Part shown: positions 1-5,150 of the stretch, piece by piece
Layout: every line of letters begins with the position of its first letter
Numbering within the stretch: position 1 is the stretch's first letter
DNA from: Planctomycetaceae bacterium UBA4732
GTDB taxonomy: Bacteria > Planctomycetota > Planctomycetia > Gemmatales > Gemmataceae
Reading direction: 5' to 3'
Assembly: GCA_002404095.1 (NCBI GenBank)
Contig: DHJA01000174.1
Location: 1-5,150, forward strand
Length of the DNA stretch: 5,150 nucleotides
The notes under the pieces: model-generated
Databases searched by the model: none
The model's input: only the letters and a program-made list of their open reading frames with translations
Told to the model about the DNA's origin: nothing
Program-made: the position numbers and the translations under genes

Positions 1-60
1 CAATAAAGTCGCGGAAAGTACAGGATACTCGTAAAGAAGTGGAATTACACCAACGCGCCG
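1..60 (+). other. Coding-like leader of the broken first gene
   Basis: The frame of the gene starting at 61 is open back to a TAA at 4-6 and contains no ATG, GTG or TTG between 7 and 60. Its translation includes ILVKKWNYTN just before the methionine, which reads like protein rather than untranslated leader. As I remember related planctomycete proteins, a similar F/I-L-V-K-x-W segment precedes the conserved part. The likely explanation is that the real gene comes from further upstream and is interrupted by a nonsense or frameshift change near the window start. I cannot place the change, because neither of the other two frames gives a convincing continuation. Confidence 0.4.
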
Positions 61-543
61 ATGGCGTTCACGTTCCCCAAAACACCTCAATATGGCACAT
101 TGGGAGGAAAATCCTTCTACCTCAACAAATATGCGCTTGGTACGCCGCTGGATAGCGAACCGCAATTCAACCCGGGCAGCTACAACTGGACCTTCTCCCA
201 AGTAACCCAGGCGCAGAACGACCCGGCAAACGTACCAGGCCAAGGAGTAACCAACCCGGCGTCGTGGTTTGATTCGCACAACTTGGTGCTGATCAACGGC
301 AAGCTATACGACCCCAGCTACGGGAAAATCTGGAACAACCTGAAGGACTTCCGTACCAATGCCTTGCAAGGATTTACCATCTCCCTCCAACTGAAACTGG
401 ACCCAACAAACAAAATCGATCCGGTGAACGGAGTAGACCAGAATGTGCTGCTTTTCTACGCCCCCGGGACTAACCAAGCGGACATTGACTTGGCCCGCGC
501 GACGCCGGCCCAGTTGGTGCAGGGCAATCCATACGACTACTAG
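61..543 (+). CDS. Transglutaminase-like protein, C-terminal part (probably truncated or disrupted)
   Basis: The 160-residue product carries the block around residues 62-88 (GVTNPASWFDSHNLVLING, then KLYDPSYG). H73 and D84 would fit the His and Asp of a Cys-His-Asp triad as in transglutaminase/papain-like folds. The protein has no cysteine at all, so a nucleophile would have to lie in an N-terminal half that is missing here. No signal peptide or membrane segment is visible. ATG 61 is the only possible start in frame, lacks a Shine-Dalgarno, and is preceded by coding-like sequence down to a TAA at 4-6. The reading is therefore a remnant or 3' part of a longer gene, though a short stand-alone protein cannot be excluded. 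GC is low for the window (about 47-48% in two sampled 60-base lines). The stop overlaps the ribosome binding site of the next gene, so the two were probably cotranscribed. The fold assignment rests on the motif only and is moderate to low in confidence. Confidence 0.6.
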   Translation: MAFTFPKTPQYGTLGGKSFYLNKYALGTPLDSEPQFNPGSYNWTFSQVTQAQNDPANVPGQGVTNPASWFDSHNLVLINGKLYDPSYGKIWNNLKDFRTNALQGFTISLQLKLDPTNKIDPVNGVDQNVLLFYAPGTNQADIDLARATPAQLVQGNPYDY

Positions 544-547
544 GAGG
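543..547 (+). promoter_or_regulatory. Shine-Dalgarno GGAGG for the exported protein gene
   Basis: GGAGG lies five bases before ATG 553, and its first G is the last base of the upstream TAG stop. This settles the start of the second gene and makes translational coupling between the two genes likely. Confidence 0.8.
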
Positions 548-552
548 CAGTA

Positions 553-1722
553 ATGACACGTTGGACACTAACGCTTTGGCTGCTGGTTCTGGTTCCTGCC
601 GCTCGGGGCGGGATAGAAGACCAAGCGCCGCCCGCCACGCCGGAAAAGGTCAAATTCGGTGCCGTCCGCGGCGGCGCTGCTTACGCCGTTGCGGCCACGC
701 CCGTTTTCATCAAGGGAGAATTCACGGCCGACGGGGTGAAAACGACGGGGGTTAATCTAAATGGTCAAATACTTTGTCTCGATTTCCCCCCGCGCTGGAA
801 GGTTAAGGGCAATACCCTATCTATGGTTCATTGTGAACCGGGAACAATGAATCCTAGGGGTGTACGTGCACGCAACGTCACCCTGGCAACAGTTTCATTG
901 GACGAAGTCGTGAAGAAAGCTTTCGCAAAAAAACCGCATAAGGGAGGAAAGTTCGACGACTTTATCGATTTTACGTTCGGGGACGAAAGTTTCTCGACTA
1001 CATTGCCTGTTCCAAATACCAATACAACGACTCCTCCGATCGCCTATGTCTACAACAGCATGTGCGACTTCGTCGACGACAAATATACCTACCAAGTGCT
1101 CGACGAGAAGTTCCCTTTTTCCCATTACGAGTTCTTCTACGACCTCATCATCGAGAAAGAAGACGCCTGCAACTTTTTCATACTTGCGAGCGGCCCGCTG
1201 CAATTGGCGATGAATGATACAAATAAAGGGGCTGGCAAGGGGGCGCCGTCGTGGCGGGCGGCCCAAGATCCGCTTAAGCCGATGATGGGCTTCTGGCACT
1301 TGGACGCCAAGTGGCGATGGGTGATGATTGACCAGTTCGAGGATCCTCCGTTCAACGAGCGTTTCCATGCCTTCGTCAAGGGCACGACTTACTTCTTCCT
1401 GACCGATTCGGGCAAGGTCTACGTCTCCAAGAAGCCGGCAAAAGGCGAGCGTGAAATGGAGGTGCTGTGGGACAACGAGAGGCACCCAATCACCGCGGCG
1501 TTAGAGGACGCTGACGCGGGCAAAGTGTTCCTGTTCGGCAAGGCCAACAAAGGCGACATGCTGGACAAGGACTTCTATTGGGAACTGGACGAGAAGGTAC
1601 AGTGCGTGGACTATGACCCGTCGGCCGTCAAGCCGGTTAAGACGGTGGAACCGCTCAAGACGGTCATGGAATACGCCCGCTTCCTCGCCGATGAGAAGAA
1701 GATCAAGCTGGAGAAGAAATGA
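553..1722 (+). CDS. Exported protein of unknown function, planctomycete-type
   Basis: The 389-residue product starts with a short basic end (MTR), a hydrophobic stretch at about residues 4-17 and a small-residue site near AARG-G (17-20), a typical Sec signal peptide, so it should act outside the cytoplasm. I do not recognise a named domain. The mature part alternates short hydrophobic and charged strands. Residues 246-300 and 320-350 (GFWHLDAKWRW, FHAFVKGTTYFFLTDSGKVY, KVFLFGK) look like beta strands, perhaps part of a propeller or sandwich. There are five cysteines (75, 94, 171, 206, 351), so disulfides are possible. The C-terminus from about 360 is lysine-rich and probably helical. It follows the transglutaminase-like remnant by nine bases with a strong Shine-Dalgarno, so the pair probably forms an operon and may act on the same extracellular material. 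That link is inference from position only. GC is about 42-52% in sampled lines, well below the minus-strand genes. Confidence 0.85.
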   Translation: MTRWTLTLWLLVLVPAARGGIEDQAPPATPEKVKFGAVRGGAAYAVAATPVFIKGEFTADGVKTTGVNLNGQILCLDFPPRWKVKGNTLSMVHCEPGTMNPRGVRARNVTLATVSLDEVVKKAFAKKPHKGGKFDDFIDFTFGDESFSTTLPVPNTNTTTPPIAYVYNSMCDFVDDKYTYQVLDEKFPFSHYEFFYDLIIEKEDACNFFILASGPLQLAMNDTNKGAGKGAPSWRAAQDPLKPMMGFWHLDAKWRWVMIDQFEDPPFNERFHAFVKGTTYFFLTDSGKVYVSKKPAKGEREMEVLWDNERHPITAALEDADAGKVFLFGKANKGDMLDKDFYWELDEKVQCVDYDPSAVKPVKTVEPLKTVMEYARFLADEKKIKLEKK

Positions 1723-1732
1723 CCGACGCGGG

Positions 1733-1776
1733 CGTCGCCGTGGCCATCGCTGCTTCCACGGCGATGGTCGGCGACG
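1733..1776 (+). terminator. GC-rich imperfect inverted repeat after the plus-strand operon; possible terminator
   Basis: Ten bases after the TGA, CGTCGCCG (1733-1740) and CCATCG (1744-1749) pair with CGATGG (1762-1767) and CGGCGACG (1769-1776), leaving a 3-base and a 1-base bulge and a 12-base loop. An alternative hairpin, CGCCGTGG (1736-1743) with CCACGGCG (1756-1763), uses overlapping bases, so the two structures exclude each other. No T tract follows on either strand, so a classical intrinsic terminator is not shown. The position between convergent genes is what suggests transcription stopping. Confidence 0.4.
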
Positions 1777-1832
1777 GCCCAATCTTCGCCGAGGTAGTGC
1801 CACTTGCCCGGCCCGTGCGGCACGAGAAACGG

Positions 1833-2084
1833 CTATCCGCTATTATGCGCCGTAACACCCCCCGCCCGCAGCCGTAGAAAGCCCGTCGCCGCGAATTTGA
1901 GCGGGTACGGCGCCGCCGCGTCCGGCCCGAACAGCACTTCCTTCACTCCGTCCGCGAAGATGGTGGCCATCTCGCGCCGGCTCTTTTTGGCGTAGACGCC
2001 CGACACCACCGGCTCGGGCCGGGCTAGCAATCGCAGCGCGTCTTGCGTCGGCGGATTCGCTGTTCCGAGAACCGAGGAGGACAT
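1833..2084 (-). CDS. Small protein of unknown function
   Basis: This 83-codon reading frame lies downstream of the peptidase gene on the same strand with a 79-base gap. Its codons end mostly in G or C, as in the other minus-strand genes, and the translation is balanced: a polar start, a basic stretch around AKKSRREM (residues 32-39), then hydrophobic and small residues (MATIFADGVKEVLFGPDAAA). No signal peptide, membrane segment or known motif is visible. ATG 2084 is the first possible start, since an in-frame TAA lies three codons upstream. No Shine-Dalgarno is visible, which weakens the call but is common in planctomycetes. The same frame continues with G/C-ending codons after the TAG at 1833-1835, so this could be the front part of a decayed longer gene. 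Function unknown. Confidence 0.5.
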   Translation of the reverse strand: MSSSVLGTANPPTQDALRLLARPEPVVSGVYAKKSRREMATIFADGVKEVLFGPDAAAPYPLKFAATGFLRLRAGGVTAHNSG

Positions 2085-2094
2085 TGAGGATTAT

Positions 2095-2112
2095 CCGCGG
2101 CAGGCGCCGCGG
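2095..2112. repeat. Short perfect hairpin between peptidase gene and small ORF
   Basis: CCGCGGC (2095-2101) and GCCGCGG (2106-2112) form perfect 7-base arms around a 4-base loop. It lies about 50 bases after the peptidase stop and 10 bases before the start of the small minus-strand ORF. It could end peptidase transcription or hinder initiation of the small ORF. There is no T tract on either side, so it is not a standard terminator. Confidence 0.45.
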
Positions 2113-2163
2113 TTGGAACCGAACGGAGCCTTATTGTACTCGTTCCTGTGGTTTGGCGCCCGC

Positions 2164-3324
2164 TCAGTCCATGCAGGCCAATCGGTACAAAATCTCCGCG
2201 GCCGCCGCGACCTCATCCAGCGGTACCCATTCGTCGCAAGTGTGGGCACGAGCGATGTCGCCCGGCCCGAATACCACGCATGGAACGCCGGTGCGCGAGA
2301 GCGGCCCGGCGTCGGTGCCGTAAGGGACGGCCATGACGCGGCGCGGCCCGGCGACCGGTTCGGCGGCGCGGAGCAGGCGGGCGACAAGTTCCTCCGAGCC
2401 GGCCGGATCGAGTGCGGGTGCGCTGAGCCAAGGATCGCCGAAGGAGAAGGCCACCCGGTCGCCGACGTGCTGGCGCAGATAGGTGAGCAGGTCGCCGGCC
2501 GCGGCGTCGCCGTCCTCGCCGGGCAGCAAGCGGCGGTCGATCTCGACGCGGCAGCGGTCGGGTACGGTGTTGACGCTGACACCGCCTTCGATGCGGCCGA
2601 CGCTGAGCGTGGCCGGCCCAAGCAGCGGATCGACGCGGCCCGCCCGCAGCTCGTCCGCGAAGCGCTCGACGTGCGGTAAGAGAGCGGCCATGTGGTAAAT
2701 GGCGTTGACGCCGAGTTCCGGCCGTGAGCTATGGCAGGATCGGCCGGTGGTAAGCAAATCCCAGCGGACGGCCCCTTTGTGGGCGTGTACCACGTCTAGG
2801 CCCGTCGGCTCGGCCACCACGGCTTCGAGCGGCCCCTGGCTTTCGCCGCGCAGGTCCGTTTTCGCCAGCCGTTGTACGCCGAGAAAGGTGAACTCTTCGT
2901 CCACGGTGCAAGCCATCACGACGCGCGCGGCGCCGGCCGGCTTCTCGCGGACGATGCGGGCGAAAGCCGTCAGCATGGCCGCCATGCCGCCTTTCACGTC
3001 GCAGGCGCCGCGGCCGTAGAGCCGGCCGTCCTCGACGCGGGCGCCAAAAGGATCGATGGTCATGCCGTCGGTGGGCACCGTGTCCTGATGCACTTCGAGA
3101 ACGAGGGTACGCTTCGCGTCAGGCGGCTCGTACCAGGCGAGAATGTTGTCGCGCTTTGGGGCGACCGTTTGCCTTTCCCAACGGACGCCGAGGCCGCGGA
3201 AGAAGTCTTCCAGGTAGCCGGTGACGCGGGCTTCGAGGAAGTCCGGCCCCGTAAGATCGCGGCCCATCGGGTTGACGCTGGGGAGCGCCACAAGGTCGCG
3301 CAGTAGCCGGGTGGTTTCATTCAT
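2164..3324 (-). CDS. M20 family metallopeptidase (ArgE/DapE-like deacylase or peptidase)
   Basis: This is a predicted cytoplasmic zinc hydrolase that cleaves an amide or peptide bond of an N-acylated amino acid or small peptide. The 386 residues match the usual M20 length, and all family motifs are in order: H79-Q-D81 (metal ligand and helper Asp), D109 in GRGACDVKGG (bridging ligand), E143-E144 in TVDEE (general base and metal ligand), E172 in AEPTGLDVVHAHKG (metal ligand) and H361 near the C-terminus in RAHTCDEW (metal ligand). The inserted dimerisation domain is present at about residues 185-290, with GRSCHSSRPELGVNAI around H198. No signal peptide is seen. The EPT/HKG block is typical of the ArgE/DapE branch, but substrate cannot be set from sequence: acetylornithine, succinyl-diaminopimelate and dipeptides all remain possible, and no arginine or lysine pathway gene is nearby. 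ATG 3324 begins MNETTRLLRDLVALPSVNP, the expected family start. The Shine-Dalgarno is weak. The gene follows the Tat protein gene after an 85-base gap holding a long palindrome. Confidence 0.93.
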   Translation of the reverse strand: MNETTRLLRDLVALPSVNPMGRDLTGPDFLEARVTGYLEDFFRGLGVRWERQTVAPKRDNILAWYEPPDAKRTLVLEVHQDTVPTDGMTIDPFGARVEDGRLYGRGACDVKGGMAAMLTAFARIVREKPAGAARVVMACTVDEEFTFLGVQRLAKTDLRGESQGPLEAVVAEPTGLDVVHAHKGAVRWDLLTTGRSCHSSRPELGVNAIYHMAALLPHVERFADELRAGRVDPLLGPATLSVGRIEGGVSVNTVPDRCRVEIDRRLLPGEDGDAAAGDLLTYLRQHVGDRVAFSFGDPWLSAPALDPAGSEELVARLLRAAEPVAGPRRVMAVPYGTDAGPLSRTGVPCVVFGPGDIARAHTCDEWVPLDEVAAAAEILYRLACMD

Positions 3325-3336
3325 GGAACACCAGAT

Positions 3337-3399
3337 TTTAGCCGCGACGCGAAGCGGAGCGCGTGACGCTCACGCGCTCCGCTTCGCGTCGCGGCTAAA
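3337..3399. repeat. Long perfect palindrome: 30-base arms, 3-base loop
   Basis: Bases 3337-3366 and 3370-3399 are exact reverse complements around the loop CGC. The arm runs from TTTAGCCGCGACGCGAAG to GCGGAGCGCGTGA. The element occupies most of the gap between two codirectional minus-strand genes, ending 10 bases after the Tat gene stop and beginning 12 bases before the peptidase ATG. In RNA it would form a very stable hairpin on either strand. It could terminate or process the upstream transcript, though no T tract follows. The outer ends (TTTAGCCGCGACGCG) resemble intergenic repeats I associate with planctomycete genomes, so a REP-like dispersed element is a good alternative. That resemblance is from memory and unverified. 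Confidence 0.95.
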
Positions 3400-3409
3400 C
3401 GGAGTTACC

Positions 3410-4969
3410 TTACACATTCAGTAGCTTGCACGCCTCGGCGTAACCCGGGGCGGGCCGGCCGTACTCGCTGGCGGTAACGCGGGCCAGGGCGACCAGCTGC
3501 CGCCACCGGAAAGCCGGCCGCGTCGCCGCGAACTCCTCCGATGTAGTGCGGTAGTACTTCTCCGCGTGCAGCGCCCCGTCCTCGCTGACGGCGAAACGCA
3601 ACAGCAGGTCGAACACCGGACGTTCCGGATGGCCTTCCTCGCCGTAACGCTGAATCAAGGCACATGCCGTCGCCTGATCCTTGTTCTTAATGGCCGCCTC
3701 GGCTCCCGCCAACAGGGCGCCGGCGTCGCCGGCTTTCACCTTCTCGCGAGCTTCGGCGCGCGGATACGGCTCCCATTTGAGGAAGTCGCCGCCGCGGTCG
3801 GTGCGGTCGAAGGCGCACTGGTAGGCGCCTAGGATCAGGCAAGCGACGGCGTTGGCGGGGTCGGAATAGCGGGCCATGTTGCGCCAGGCGTTGGCCGAGT
3901 CGCAGGCGTGGACGCCGATGCCGTCGCCATGGACGCTGCCGATCGGCTTGGCGTCGTTGGCCGCCTTGGGCCGGCCGTTGTCGCGCAGGACGAGTTGGTT
4001 GGCCGCCAGCGCCAGGCTCTCGCCGATCGCGTCGGGCGACATTCCCTCGGCAAAAGCAGCCGCCACGGCGTCGGCGGCCTGCTCCGGTGTAGAACTGAAA
4101 ATGGTCTTACTCATCTGATCGATCCAGGCGTCCTCGGCCGGTTTTGTGCCGAGGGTGCGGCCGACAAGTTTGTACTGGTCCAGCAGCTTCGGCAGCACCA
4201 CGTGGGCGGCGGGTCGCGTGTTGGCTTCCGGGTTGGCCGACAGGTTCTTGGCGCAGTAATGCACCGACTGGCGCAGCAGCGTCTGGGCGTGTTCCATGCC
4301 GATGATGCCGAGCAGATCCCAGGCGCGGGCCGGCAGGACGACGCGGTGGACGTCCAGTTCCTCCTGCACGGAGGGCAGAAGTTGGTTGAAGGCGTCTTCC
4401 GGTTTGCCACGGCTGATGGCGACGAAGATCTGGTCGGCGCCGCCTATGTCCTTGCGGTCCACGGCCTCGCGTAGCACGTCGGCGCCGGATTTGCCAGCGG
4501 GCAGCTCCGCCGGCTTGATGGGGCGGAGGGCGTCGTGGTCGTGGCCGCCGCCGTGACCCTGAAGGCAGGTGCTGTTGCGATAGAGGACTTTGAAGATCGG
4601 CAGAGGACGCCTTTCTTCGGGCAACTCCTTCGACATGTGGTAGGCCGGGGCGATGGCCATCATGGTGTGGAAGGCGGTGTAGTCCTCACCGCCGAAGGCG
4701 CGGGCGTTGGCGAGGGCGGCGACGGTGGTGAGCTGGGTCAGGTCGGCGCCGTTGCGGAGACGTTCGACCAACAGCGGCAGAAGTTTATCCGGGGCGGTCT
4801 CCTGCATGAGCGCGACGAGCGGCTCCAGTTTGCCGAAGGACAGTCTTTCGGGCGCGTCGTCGGCGCGAGCGCGGCCTGGGAACAGATCGGCGGCCAGAAC
4901 GGGGCCGACGCTGGCGATGAGCATTCCACGGCCCACGTCCGTCAGGAAGGCTCGGCGGTTGGGTTGCAT
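3410..4969 (-). CDS. Tat-exported histidine-rich protein of unknown function
   Basis: The 519-residue product begins with a twin-arginine signal: NRRAFL at residues 4-9, a hydrophobic stretch at about 15-30 and an A-R-A cleavage site at 34-36. It should be folded, perhaps with a cofactor, before export. The mature protein is mostly alpha-helical, with no membrane segment. Histidines stand out: H101 and H111 (AFHTMMAIAPAYHMS), H139, H143 and H145 (CLQGHGGGHDHD), H208, H227, H237, H256, H347 and H354 (GSVHGDGIGVHACD). These could bind a metal, which would fit use of the Tat route. I know no named family with confidence; a distant tie to questin-oxidase-like helical proteins is a guess. ATG 4969 is chosen over the longer frame to 5089 because it directly precedes the Tat motif and has GGAGG nine bases upstream. 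The peptidase gene follows on the same strand. A functional link is unproven. Confidence 0.88.
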   Translation of the reverse strand: MQPNRRAFLTDVGRGMLIASVGPVLAADLFPGRARADDAPERLSFGKLEPLVALMQETAPDKLLPLLVERLRNGADLTQLTTVAALANARAFGGEDYTAFHTMMAIAPAYHMSKELPEERRPLPIFKVLYRNSTCLQGHGGGHDHDALRPIKPAELPAGKSGADVLREAVDRKDIGGADQIFVAISRGKPEDAFNQLLPSVQEELDVHRVVLPARAWDLLGIIGMEHAQTLLRQSVHYCAKNLSANPEANTRPAAHVVLPKLLDQYKLVGRTLGTKPAEDAWIDQMSKTIFSSTPEQAADAVAAAFAEGMSPDAIGESLALAANQLVLRDNGRPKAANDAKPIGSVHGDGIGVHACDSANAWRNMARYSDPANAVACLILGAYQCAFDRTDRGGDFLKWEPYPRAEAREKVKAGDAGALLAGAEAAIKNKDQATACALIQRYGEEGHPERPVFDLLLRFAVSEDGALHAEKYYRTTSEEFAATRPAFRWRQLVALARVTASEYGRPAPGYAEACKLLNV

Positions 4970-4978
4970 GAGATTCGT

Positions 4979-4983
4979 CCTCC
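4979..4983 (-). promoter_or_regulatory. Shine-Dalgarno of the Tat protein gene, inside a small hairpin
   Basis: On the minus strand GGAGG lies nine bases before ATG 4969 and decides that start. The surrounding bases 4978-4990 can fold (TCCTC, loop CGC, GAGGA as read on the plus strand), which would partly hide the site in the mRNA. Such a short stem may have little effect. Confidence 0.65.
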
Positions 4984-5054
4984 GCGAGGAGAGTGCGATC
5001 CGCCGGCGCCTCGCCCCGCCGACGGAATGAGAACGGGAGTGTGAAGGGCCGGTC

Positions 5055-5080
5055 ACACTGTTAAGGTTAACCGTCAGTGT
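5055..5080. promoter_or_regulatory. Operator-like dyad upstream of the Tat protein gene
   Basis: ACACTG (5055-5060) and CAGTGT (5075-5080) are inverted arms around a 14-base AT-richer spacer that itself holds the palindrome GGTTAACC (5065-5072). It lies about 86-111 bases upstream of ATG 4969, where a promoter or repressor site would be expected. No convincing -35/-10 pair was found. The longer frame to 5089 runs through this dyad, another reason to prefer the downstream start. Confidence 0.35.
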
Positions 5081-5121
5081 AACGCGCATCGGGGGTTTCC
5101 GCCAAAGGAAAACGATCTCAC

Positions 5122-5148
5122 CGCAGAGAACGCGGAGAGCGCGGAGAA
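5122..5148. repeat. Three tandem 9-base repeats at the window edge
   Basis: CGCAGAGAA, CGCGGAGAG and CGCGGAGAA follow one another without gaps, preceded by TCAC. The pattern resembles the CACCGCAGAG-type dispersed intergenic repeat that I recall from several bacterial genomes. The window ends at the repeat, so its full length is not visible. It is not part of any gene I can support. Confidence 0.6.
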
Positions 5149-5150
5149 AG

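Noticed and set aside
895..1485. 196-codon minus-strand frame opposite the exported protein gene
   Set aside because: It is antisense to a gene with a signal peptide and Shine-Dalgarno. Its translation is rich in Arg, Leu and Val with no motif, as expected of a shadow frame.
2113..2679. 188-codon plus-strand frame opposite the peptidase gene
   Set aside because: The minus strand carries every M20 motif in order here. The plus-strand translation is an Ala/Gly/Arg-rich by-product of high GC.
3337..3399. CRISPR repeat or tRNA-like structure in the palindrome
   Set aside because: There is one uninterrupted inverted repeat, with no spacer series and no cloverleaf.
3908..4474. 188-codon plus-strand frame opposite the Tat protein gene
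   Set aside because: It is a shadow of the high-GC minus-strand gene, with no ribosome binding site and no recognisable domain.
4535..5044. 169-codon plus-strand frame rich in Gly, Val and Glu
   Set aside because: It overlaps the Tat signal and start region of the real gene on the other strand. Its low-complexity composition comes from antisense reading.
4970..5089. 40-residue N-terminal extension of the Tat protein
   Set aside because: A start at 5089 would bury the twin-arginine motif inside the protein and translate through the operator-like dyad. ATG 4969 has a Shine-Dalgarno and places the Tat motif at residues 4-9.

Overview
The window looks like chromosomal DNA of a planctomycete, most plausibly a Gemmata-like lineage. 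The grounds are the style of the proteins (a C-terminal part of a transglutaminase-like protein of a kind I associate with that group, an exported protein of unknown function, a Tat-exported protein of unknown function), high GC in the minus-strand genes, loose gene spacing and several intergenic inverted repeats. This is inferred from remembered family character, not from a database search.

Left third (1-1722, plus strand): two closely spaced genes, noticeably AT-richer than the rest. The first (61-543) is the His/Asp-bearing C-terminal part of what looks like a transglutaminase-like cysteine-hydrolase-fold protein. It has no cysteine and no visible ribosome binding site, and coding-like sequence upstream of its only possible start runs into a stop at 4-6, so it may be a broken or 5'-truncated gene. 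Nine bases later, with a good Shine-Dalgarno overlapping the first gene's stop, begins a secreted, probably beta-rich protein of unknown function (553-1722).

Middle (1723-2163): the two transcription directions converge here. The stretch holds a GC-rich imperfect inverted repeat just after the plus-strand operon, a small minus-strand ORF of 83 codons (1833-2084) and a short hairpin in front of it.

Right two thirds (2164-5150, minus strand, roughly two-thirds GC or more): a Tat-exported, histidine-rich protein of 519 residues (3410-4969) lies upstream of an M20-family (ArgE/DapE-like) metallopeptidase (2164-3324). The 85-base gap between them is largely filled by a perfect inverted repeat with 30-base arms and a 3-base loop, the most striking non-coding structure of the window. 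The region upstream of the Tat gene (4970-5150) holds a Shine-Dalgarno inside a small hairpin, an operator-like dyad, and at the window edge three tandem 9-mers that resemble a dispersed repeat.

No RNA gene, CRISPR array, insertion sequence or phage gene was recognised. The window is mostly ordinary. The main points of interest are the long palindrome, the interrupted transglutaminase-like gene and the His-rich Tat protein.
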